Shown here piece after piece: positions 1 to 4,985 of a stretch of DNA of 10,437 nucleotides. The stretch spans positions 1-10,437 of the forward strand of contig JAUVEF010000026.1 of assembly GCA_030594905.1 (NCBI GenBank), in the 5' to 3' direction. Both the position numbers and the translations under genes were made by a program. Source of the DNA: Methanosarcinales archaeon. Lineage in GTDB: Archaea > Halobacteriota > Methanosarcinia > Methanosarcinales > Methanogasteraceae. Under the pieces are notes generated by a model. It made no database searches. It was not told the DNA's origin and saw nothing but the letters and a program-made list of their open reading frames with translations. The stretch's first letter is position 1; every line of letters starts with the position of its first letter.

Positions 1-336
1 GATAAGCTTCTGATTCTGGTATGCGAAATCATATAGATCAGGATGCAAGCACCCGGGCGACGTAGCAGACACACGGAGGTGTGTTACGCCCACCTTCTCC
101 GATTTTGAGATTGTCACGTTGCCATACACCACGCCATGGTAAGGCGCGATCTGGCGCGAGATATGCGTCTCGATTGTCTTGGAATCGTCTGGCTGCGTGC
201 CAATCCATGTGACGTTGTAGGGATAGCTGTTCTGCCCGGTTTCCACGCAGCCTGCACCAATCAGGAGCGCAATTGAGACCGTGAGTATGAGTATGATCGA
301 TGTCAGTGTCAGTTTTTGTGTCAATGTTTTCTTCAT
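1..336 (-). CDS. Predicted lipoprotein, N-terminal 112 residues (runs off the window)
   Basis: The frame is open from ATG at 336 to the window edge, giving 112 residues. It starts MKKTLTQKLT, continues with a hydrophobic stretch (about residues 13-27), and reaches a lipobox-like IGAGC with Cys at residue 30. This fits a secretion signal with a lipid-anchored cysteine, so the mature protein should sit on the outer face of the membrane. A GGTGAT ribosome binding site lies 3 nt before the ATG. The mature part contains a PYNVTW stretch, then PYHGVVYGNVTIS, which resembles the C-terminal domain of the two upstream secreted proteins (YHGAVSLSGIS in the neighbour). I infer a shared beta-sandwich type domain. 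It is the third gene of the minus-strand surface cluster, 97 nt after the previous stop. No enzyme motif is visible and the function is unknown. Confidence 0.8.
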   Translation of the reverse strand, partial: MKKTLTQKLTLTSIILILTVSIALLIGAGCVETGQNSYPYNVTWIGTQPDDSKTIETHISRQIAPYHGVVYGNVTISKSEKVGVTHLRVSATSPGCLHPDLYDFAYQNQKLI

Positions 337-350
337 GTGATCACCGGAAA

Positions 351-413
351 TTGAAATGAAATGAAATGAAATGAAAAGGGCGAATAAGCGTGTGAGACAA
401 CACCTATCCGCCC
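351..413 (-). terminator. Intercistronic hairpin followed by T-rich repeat, possible terminator or attenuator
   Basis: Between the stop at 434 and the lipoprotein start at 336, the minus-strand transcript can form an imperfect hairpin over 378-413. On the plus strand the arms are GGGCG (378-382) with CGCCC (409-413), ATA (384-386) with TAT (405-407), and GTGT (390-393) with ACAC (400-403). In the direction of transcription the hairpin is followed at once by TTTT and four TTCAT units. Archaeal terminators are known to depend on U-rich tracts, so this may end or reduce transcription before the lipoprotein gene. I see no TATA box between it and that gene, so partial read-through seems more likely than full termination. 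Confidence 0.4.
356..375. repeat. Pentanucleotide tandem repeat (ATGAA)x4
   Basis: Four perfect ATGAA units are preceded by a one-mismatch unit TTGAA at 351-355. The repeat lies 20-39 nt upstream of the lipoprotein start codon (ATG at 336). Copy number could vary by slippage and would alter leader or terminator length rather than a reading frame. Confidence 0.85.
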
Positions 414-433
414 GCCCACCCTCTACTCGCTAT

Positions 434-1780
434 TTAGGGCGCATCCCCGATTGCTATGGTGTACTCGAACTCTTCGACGTAGTGGGGGAGTATTCCGAGT
501 TCCCAGTTTCCGATTGTGCCGTTCGCCAGGTATTCTTCGGTGTAACTGGTATAGTTCTCATTGTACACTTCGTCGAGCCCCATCTCACCTGGGGCGTATC
601 CGTACTTGCTTATACCGCTGAGACTGACTGCGCCATGGTATATGACCATGGTTGGCGCAAGCGTCGAAATCCCATCCGGTCCCTCAAGGGTCAGGTTGAA
701 ATACGGCTTGCAATCACCTCCGTCTCCGCCATCGGTTCTATACATGCCAGACCACTTTTGCTCTCCCGACTCAACCAGGATTGTTATGGGCGCGTCAGTA
801 TCTATCGCAAACGCTTTTAGAAACGGCTCTGTCGGCTGTTCCCATACCTCAAAGCGCAGGCGTACCGTTCCACCTTCCGCGTCCCATCTACCCCTACTCG
901 GGTCATCGATTCCCAGGTTGATTTCGCCATCGTACCTGCCCTTCGCGCCGGCAGGCACCTCAAGACTGATGTTCACTGTGGCAGTTCCGTTCGCAGGCAC
1001 AGACGCTGGTGCGTCGATGGTGATCGCATCATCCTCAAATGCAGGTGGTGTGTCGTACCATCCATACCGCATCACGCTCGCAATCTCCGGATCGATGTCG
1101 ATGTCGTAATCACCCGTGTTCCTAAGAGTGATTACGTAAGCGTACCCCTCACCCGGTTCAACGCGGTCCCGAACTTGGGAAGGCAGAATCTGCACAACAG
1201 GCAGCTTCCAGACTTCAATGTGGAGGTTCAATGTGTTGATGTATGACGGATACGGTTGCGATTCCGGAAATGGGTATGGCTTCGCATCGTCCGTGAATGC
1301 GATCATCATACCATAATACCCAAGATCGGCGTCATCAGGGATCGCAACTGCGATTGTGAACTCTTCCTCGCCACCATCCGATTCGAGTTCTGTGGCTGCC
1401 GGGGTTATCGTGATCCAGTCCTCATCAAAGATGCACTCGCTGTAAGGATCCTCAATGATTATTGGATCCACCGATACAGTCTCGTTGTTCGGATTTATCA
1501 CCGTTACGGTGGATTCGTGGCTTTCGCCTGGCATCAACTCCATATCATACCAGCTCGGATCGATCCGGAGTATCGTGAGGTTTATCTCCGCCATGTCCAC
1601 CATCTCGGATGGATGTTCTACCACCACCTCATGCACCACCTCATGCGTCGATACATAGAACTCCTCTACGCCAGCGGTTGCCACTCCAGGGATTGCTGCT
1701 GCAGAGACCAGCGCGAGCATAAGCGTAATCATAAGCCCGCGCCCCCGAACAGCGCTATTTTTTGTGAATAGTCCTTCCAT
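434..1780 (-). CDS. Secreted Ig-like domain surface protein, second tandem paralogue
   Basis: A 448-residue secreted protein. It has basic residues near 12-14, a hydrophobic core (about 16-33) and a likely signal-peptidase site after ATA (36). Residues about 62-165 form one Ig-like beta-sandwich, with ELMPGES then VTVINPNNETV, the style of COG1470/NPCBM- or DUF916-like extracellular domains. Residues about 183-313 form a second (LHIEVWKLPVVQILP, then VITLRNTGDYDIDIDPE). Residues about 325-448 are a Gly/Asp-rich C-terminal domain ending IGNWELGILPHYVEEFEYTI, which resembles a jelly-roll (PPC/P-domain-like) fold. Sequons such as NGT, NIS, NLT and NYT are common. No C-terminal membrane anchor is seen. 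The start is supported by GGAGGTGAT on the minus strand about 8 nt upstream. It lies 33 nt after its paralogue, so they are probably co-transcribed. Family assignment is inferred from patterns; the role is unknown. Confidence 0.85.
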   Translation of the reverse strand: MEGLFTKNSAVRGRGLMITLMLALVSAAAIPGVATAGVEEFYVSTHEVVHEVVVEHPSEMVDMAEINLTILRIDPSWYDMELMPGESHESTVTVINPNNETVSVDPIIIEDPYSECIFDEDWITITPAATELESDGGEEEFTIAVAIPDDADLGYYGMMIAFTDDAKPYPFPESQPYPSYINTLNLHIEVWKLPVVQILPSQVRDRVEPGEGYAYVITLRNTGDYDIDIDPEIASVMRYGWYDTPPAFEDDAITIDAPASVPANGTATVNISLEVPAGAKGRYDGEINLGIDDPSRGRWDAEGGTVRLRFEVWEQPTEPFLKAFAIDTDAPITILVESGEQKWSGMYRTDGGDGGDCKPYFNLTLEGPDGISTLAPTMVIYHGAVSLSGISKYGYAPGEMGLDEVYNENYTSYTEEYLANGTIGNWELGILPHYVEEFEYTIAIGDAP

Positions 1781-1813
1781 GATTATTCATCACCTCCGTC
1801 ATTCGTGGCGTAC

Positions 1814-3115
1814 TCACGTCTCCGAATCTCCGATCTCTATCGTGTACTCGAACTCTTCGACGTAGTGCGGAAGTATCCCGAGTTCCCAGTTTCCGATTTG
1901 TCCGTTCGCTGTGTAGCGCTCAACGTAACTGGTGTGACCTTCGTTATACATTCCGCTGCTGTCAGTCTCCCATGGCGGGGTGCAGTCGCTGCTACCGAGA
2001 TGTACAGAGCCATGATGTTCAACCACTGTTCTTGTCAGTGTGACCGGATCTCCGGTAGGAGGTCCCTTGAGCACAACGTCAAAGGACGGCTTCTCGTCGT
2101 CACCGCTTCCGCTGCTTCCACCTCCACACATATCGTAGCGGTACTGGTTCGACTCGATCTCAATTGTTATGGGCGCGGCAGTCGTTGTTGTGAACTCTTT
2201 CATATAGGGCTCTGTCGGCTGTGTCCAGACCACAAAGTTCAGTTGCACCATTTCAGATTCCCCGTACCAGCCTCCACTCGACGAGTCATCGATTCCCAGA
2301 TCAAGTCCGGAGTAGTACTTGCCATTCGCGCCGAGGGGCACTTCAAGATGGATGTTCACCGTGGCAGTTTCGTTCGCGTGCACAACCGTTGGCGCAGTTA
2401 TGGTGATTGCGTCATCCTCAAATGCCTGTCCTCCCATCTCGTAGTACCATCGTTCAGGTTTAAGCTCGGGATCGATCTCGATATCCTCACCACCCGTGTT
2501 CTTCAGGTTAATCGTATAATCGTACGCTTTACCCGATCCGACCCAGTCATGGATATATCTTGGCTGAATCTGCATCACAGGCGGCTTCCACACGCTGATG
2601 TACAGGTCGAGTGCATTGATGTACAGCGGATATGGTGGCGGGTATGGTGTCGGCATCAAATCGTCTGTGAATGCGATCTGCGTATTGTAGTGCCCGCGCT
2701 CGGCGTCATCCGGGATTGCAACCGAGATCGTGAACACCACTTCAGCGTCCGCTTCGAGTTCTGCGGATCCAGGTGTTATGTTGATCCACTCCGCTTCGAA
2801 TATATACTCGCTGTAAGGCTGATCCACGACCATGGGATTCACCGGTACAGTCTCGTTGTTCGTGTTTTTAACCGTTACGGTGATTTCATCGCTCTCGCCG
2901 GGCATCAACTCCATTCCAGTATGTCGTGGGCTGATCTGAAGCTTTGTTATGTCTATATCGGATCCATATAGCATATCCTCCGGTGGTGGCGCCTCCATCG
3001 GTACCGGAACCGCTTCTGCTAAGGGCGGAGTTGTTGCTGTAATGCATGACGCGCTGACGAGCATCAGCATTAAAGCCAGCAATGTGCTCACTGTTCCGTA
3101 TGTTTCGGTTTTCAC
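1814..3115 (-). CDS. Secreted Ig-like domain surface protein, first tandem paralogue
   Basis: I prefer the GTG at 3115 (433 residues). It has GGAGG at 3124-3128 with an 8-nt spacer and gives a classic signal peptide, MKTETYGTVS then a Leu/Met/Val core to about residue 27. The ATG at 3130 would add five residues, has no ribosome binding site, and overlaps the GGAGG. The layout matches the downstream paralogue: a first Ig-like domain (GMELMPGESDEITVTVKNTN), a second (LYISVWKPPVMQIQP, NLKNTGGEDIEIDPEL), and a C-terminal domain with HHGSVHL and the ending GNWELGILPHYVEEFEYTI. A Cys near residue 24 (SASC) is a poor lipobox because the -3 residue is Ser. It is the first gene after the promoter near 3190. 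Extracellular and structural or binding in type; the ligand is unknown. Confidence 0.85.
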   Translation of the reverse strand: MKTETYGTVSTLLALMLMLVSASCITATTPPLAEAVPVPMEAPPPEDMLYGSDIDITKLQISPRHTGMELMPGESDEITVTVKNTNNETVPVNPMVVDQPYSEYIFEAEWINITPGSAELEADAEVVFTISVAIPDDAERGHYNTQIAFTDDLMPTPYPPPYPLYINALDLYISVWKPPVMQIQPRYIHDWVGSGKAYDYTINLKNTGGEDIEIDPELKPERWYYEMGGQAFEDDAITITAPTVVHANETATVNIHLEVPLGANGKYYSGLDLGIDDSSSGGWYGESEMVQLNFVVWTQPTEPYMKEFTTTTAAPITIEIESNQYRYDMCGGGSSGSGDDEKPSFDVVLKGPPTGDPVTLTRTVVEHHGSVHLGSSDCTPPWETDSSGMYNEGHTSYVERYTANGQIGNWELGILPHYVEEFEYTIEIGDSET

Positions 3116-3144
3116 TGTGTTGTCCTCCATTTATTGTTATCATC

Positions 3145-3160
3145 TGTCGATGTATCGACA
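3145..3160. promoter_or_regulatory. Palindromic operator candidate 1 (TGTCGATGTATCGACA)
   Basis: A 16-bp inverted repeat with 6-bp perfect arms (TGTCGA/TCGACA) and a 4-nt centre. It lies between the predicted transcription start (about 3166) and the start codon of the first surface protein, at roughly +6 to +21. It matches a second palindrome at 3199-3214 at 12 of 16 positions. The placement suits a repressor site. A 5'-UTR hairpin is the alternative. Confidence 0.5.
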
Positions 3161-3188
3161 AATACATTCCATCATGTGCAAGTCTTCG

Positions 3189-3203
3189 TACTTAAATGTT
3201 TCG
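3189..3203 (-). promoter_or_regulatory. BRE/TATA promoter of the surface-protein cluster
   Basis: On the minus strand, CGAAACA is followed by TTTAAGTA (TATA-like, 3196 down to 3189). This is a good archaeal BRE plus TATA arrangement. About 26 nt downstream puts the transcript start near 3166, giving a leader of about 50 nt before GTG 3115. Assigned by sequence resemblance only. Confidence 0.55.
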
Positions 3204-3214
3204 GTTTATCGAAA
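3199..3214. promoter_or_regulatory. Palindromic operator candidate 2 (TTTCGGTTTATCGAAA)
   Basis: A 16-bp inverted repeat with TTTCG/CGAAA arms. It shares the pattern TKTCGRTKTATCGAMA with the site at 3145-3160. It overlaps the BRE of the surface-cluster promoter, so a bound protein could block TFB/TBP. Centre-to-centre distance to the first site is 54 bp, about five helical turns, which would place both on the same DNA face. Confidence 0.5.
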
Positions 3215-3320
3215 GGAGTTGTGATGGAATAGGGTAGATTGTGCTTTAATGACCCAACCAGGGTTGATTCACGATGGTTCGTCCATTATCCTGCACGTTT
3301 TACCAGATAATACGCACACA

Positions 3321-3396
3321 GTAAGCCAAGGGGCAAACAATCACTCGCGCCCCCTCGTCCAAGAACAGTACGTGAGAGTCCCCCTCGTACACGCTT
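3321..3396 (-). mobile_element. Group II intron 3'-end relic (domains V and VI)
   Basis: Read on the minus strand, 3396 to 3363 is exactly 34 nt and resembles group II intron domain V. It begins AAGC, containing the catalytic AGC triad at positions 2-4. It has an AC bulge at positions 24-25 and ends ACGTACTGTTC, against the well-known ACGTACGGTTC. It folds as a two-part stem, with lower pairs GTAC/GTAC and upper GAG/CTC. It is not perfect: one extra base in the 5' arm, a short loop, and an A/C closing mismatch. Next, 3355 to 3328 forms a 7-bp stem (AGGGGGC with GCCCCTT), as expected for domain VI, then CTTAC near 3321, a plausible 3' splice region. No reverse transcriptase gene or 5' end is visible, so it is probably a truncated, inactive remnant. 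Confidence 0.5.
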
Positions 3397-3654
3397 GCGC
3401 ATCTTGCAACCCTTCAAGTGTCCGCGCATCGACGAATCATTCGATCACCGCTTTTATAATTCCAGATTGAAGCCATAGTGCCATATCGTTCCGATTTTAA
3501 AGCAAATGCGTCGATGCAGGTGTGGTAATAGTTCCGGGGTATATGTTTTAGCCGTGGTTGCCAAACACGTACAGTTTCGGTATTTCCGCGCAACCAAAAT
3601 ATAATGACAGGTGGTTGATGTCGCCTTCAGGCAGAACTTTGAAATGGAGTATAG

Positions 3655-3667
3655 TTAAATATATATA
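3655..3667 (+). promoter_or_regulatory. TATA box of the zinc-ribbon gene
   Basis: TTAAATATATATA is a strong archaeal TATA element. Its centre lies about 25-30 nt before ATG 3690, so the predicted transcript starts at or within a few nt of the start codon. This implies a leaderless mRNA, consistent with the lack of a ribosome binding site. Confidence 0.6.
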
Positions 3668-3689
3668 CCGTAATGCACTATTAATCACC

Positions 3690-3818
3690 ATGGACGACAT
3701 TGACCAATCAATGGTGTACTTTGCATGTACGGTATGTGATTTCATGTTCCAATCCGACCCAAACTTCGTTCCGATCATCTGTCCGCAGTGCGGGAGTGAG
3801 AACGTCGTGCGGACGTGA
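3690..3818 (+). CDS. Small zinc-ribbon protein (42 aa)
   Basis: The protein starts MDDIDQSMVYFACTVCDFMF and carries two CxxC knuckles (Cys13/Cys16 and Cys31/Cys34, the second as CPQCGSE), the pattern of a single zinc ribbon. It has no other domain. The frame stays open back to a TTG at 3558, but the TATA box at 3655-3667 lies inside that extension and points to ATG 3690 as the start, leaderless. It ends 3 nt before the end of the convergent rpoA2. Such mini zinc ribbons in archaea are often nucleic-acid- or protein-binding; nothing here fixes the role. Its location beside RNA polymerase genes is suggestive only, since it is on the opposite strand with its own promoter. Confidence 0.65.
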   Translation: MDDIDQSMVYFACTVCDFMFQSDPNFVPIICPQCGSENVVRT

Positions 3819-3821
3819 GGG

Positions 3822-4985
3822 TTATGATTGCGACACACCGGGTATGTGTTTGGCAATCAGGCGGATATTACCCGTTCCAAGGCGGATCGGCTGCCCGACG
3901 ATCACGTTCTCGGTGACGCCGCTTAATTCATCAATATCGCCACGCATACCTGCATCGATCAGGTGATTCACAGTCACCTCGAATGCCGCTCGTGCAAGGA
4001 TGCTTGCTTTTTCACCGGATAGCCCGTGCCTCCCGATCTGCTTGACCTCGCCATCACAGGTCATCATATCAGCGGCGAGCATGATGTGTCTTGAATCCAC
4101 GTTCAGTCCCTGTTCACGCAGTGTGGCTAATATCTCATTTATGATCGAACTCCGGGCAGCTTCGATGCCAAAGACCTCGCACATCTCGCCCGGATGGTTG
4201 CTGGTCGTTCGCGCCGGATCCATGCCCTCAATATCAAGAACTTTCTGAAGCGCAGTGCCTTCGGTGTACAGCACGTATTCGGAACCTTCCTTCTGTATAA
4301 CCACCCGTGTAATCTCATCAAAACCCTTGAGCACGACTTTCCTGAGGTTTCGGCTGAGCATAACCAGCGAACCGAGATTAGGTTCATTCGGTTCGAGTGT
4401 GAGCACGTATCCACTCGCACTGATCTGGATCTTCAGCTTTCCTTCGAGCTTCTCGATGATATCGGGCATCGTCAGCTTTCGCTCATAAATTGCACCCTCA
4501 TCGAGTTCAATAAGGATTCTTAGATTCGTGCGGTCGGTGATGATCTCGCCCAGATCTACGATGGTCGTCTTCTGAATCAACCATGCAACATTTTGAGCCA
4601 GTCTCCGGCTTGCACCGTCATGTTTCTGTAGATATACAGTCATCACCGGAGTGCTTGGGTTCTTCCGGGCGTCAAGGATCTCGATCAGTCTCGGAAGCCC
4701 GAGTGTTACGTTGATCTCGGCAACTCCTGCGTAATGGAATGTACGCATCGTCATCTGAGTCCCCGGTTCTCCTATCGACTGTGCCGCCACCACCCCAACA
4801 GGGTCGCACGGCTCGACACAGGCATCAGCGTACGCGTCCGCGACACGTGCGAGGATCTCATCCAGTTGCCCTGCATCAGGCATAACCTCGAGTAATTCCT
4901 CGCGCAGGGTATCACTGATCTTCGACGGTAGTGAGAGTGCATAGACCCGCTTCTCAATATCTTTTGCTGTTACACTGCCACTCAT
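3822..4985 (-). CDS. rpoA2: DNA-directed RNA polymerase subunit A''
   Basis: 387 residues, a normal length for archaeal A''. This subunit supplies the C-terminal part of the largest subunit, including the trigger loop and part of the jaw and clamp. Residues about 62-100 hold the highly conserved stretch VGVVAAQSIGEPGTQ, then MTMRTFHYAGVAEINVTLG, which includes the trigger-loop region. The C-terminal part has HIMLAADMMTCDGEV, IGRHGLSGEKASILARAAFE and GQPIRLGTGN, typical of the family. The start ATG at 4985 overlaps the rpoA1 stop (ATGA) and is preceded by GGAGGTGG at 4990-4997. It is translationally coupled to rpoA1. The usual archaeal downstream genes (rpl30e, nusA, rps12) are missing. Instead the convergent zinc-ribbon gene ends 3 nt away. 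Confidence 0.97.
   Translation of the reverse strand: MSGSVTAKDIEKRVYALSLPSKISDTLREELLEVMPDAGQLDEILARVADAYADACVEPCDPVGVVAAQSIGEPGTQMTMRTFHYAGVAEINVTLGLPRLIEILDARKNPSTPVMTVYLQKHDGASRRLAQNVAWLIQKTTIVDLGEIITDRTNLRILIELDEGAIYERKLTMPDIIEKLEGKLKIQISASGYVLTLEPNEPNLGSLVMLSRNLRKVVLKGFDEITRVVIQKEGSEYVLYTEGTALQKVLDIEGMDPARTTSNHPGEMCEVFGIEAARSSIINEILATLREQGLNVDSRHIMLAADMMTCDGEVKQIGRHGLSGEKASILARAAFEVTVNHLIDAGMRGDIDELSGVTENVIVGQPIRLGTGNIRLIAKHIPGVSQS

Larger units (their letters stand above)
3215..3689. other. Gene-poor intergenic region between the surface cluster and the zinc-ribbon gene
   Basis: I see no convincing protein gene in this stretch. It holds the group II intron relic at 3321-3396, a 9-nt inverted repeat with arms 3426-3434 and 3509-3517 (GCATCGACG and its complement), a small hairpin CAACC/GGTTG at 3255-3266, and the promoter of the zinc-ribbon gene at 3655-3667. 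The short frames present have no ribosome binding sites or recognisable domains. Confidence 0.6.

Noticed and set aside
1805..2971. Long plus-strand open frame (388 aa) opposite the first surface protein
   Set aside because: It is antisense to a gene with a signal peptide, paralogue and conserved ending. Its product is rich in His/Arg/Cys with no domain, as expected from the reverse of a codon-biased gene.
3363..3396. Domain V region read as a protein (RVRGG-x-SRTVL-like translation)
   Set aside because: The sequence is better explained by RNA structure. The frame has no start and ends quickly.
3249..3470. Plus-strand 73-aa frame in the intergenic region
   Set aside because: No promoter or ribosome binding site, no recognisable domain, and it runs antisense across the intron domain V/VI structure.
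3558..3689. Upstream extension of the zinc-ribbon protein from TTG 3558
   Set aside because: The extension contains the strong TATA box at 3655-3667 and has no ribosome binding site. The ATG at 3690 fits a leaderless transcript.
3548..3690. Minus-strand frame with GDINH and an ending LYVFGNHG, reminiscent of metallophosphoesterase GD and GNH motifs
   Set aside because: Only about 45 residues, a stop directly after GNHG, no other motif of that family, and it overlaps the zinc-ribbon promoter. Chance is the simpler reading, though a decayed fragment cannot be excluded.
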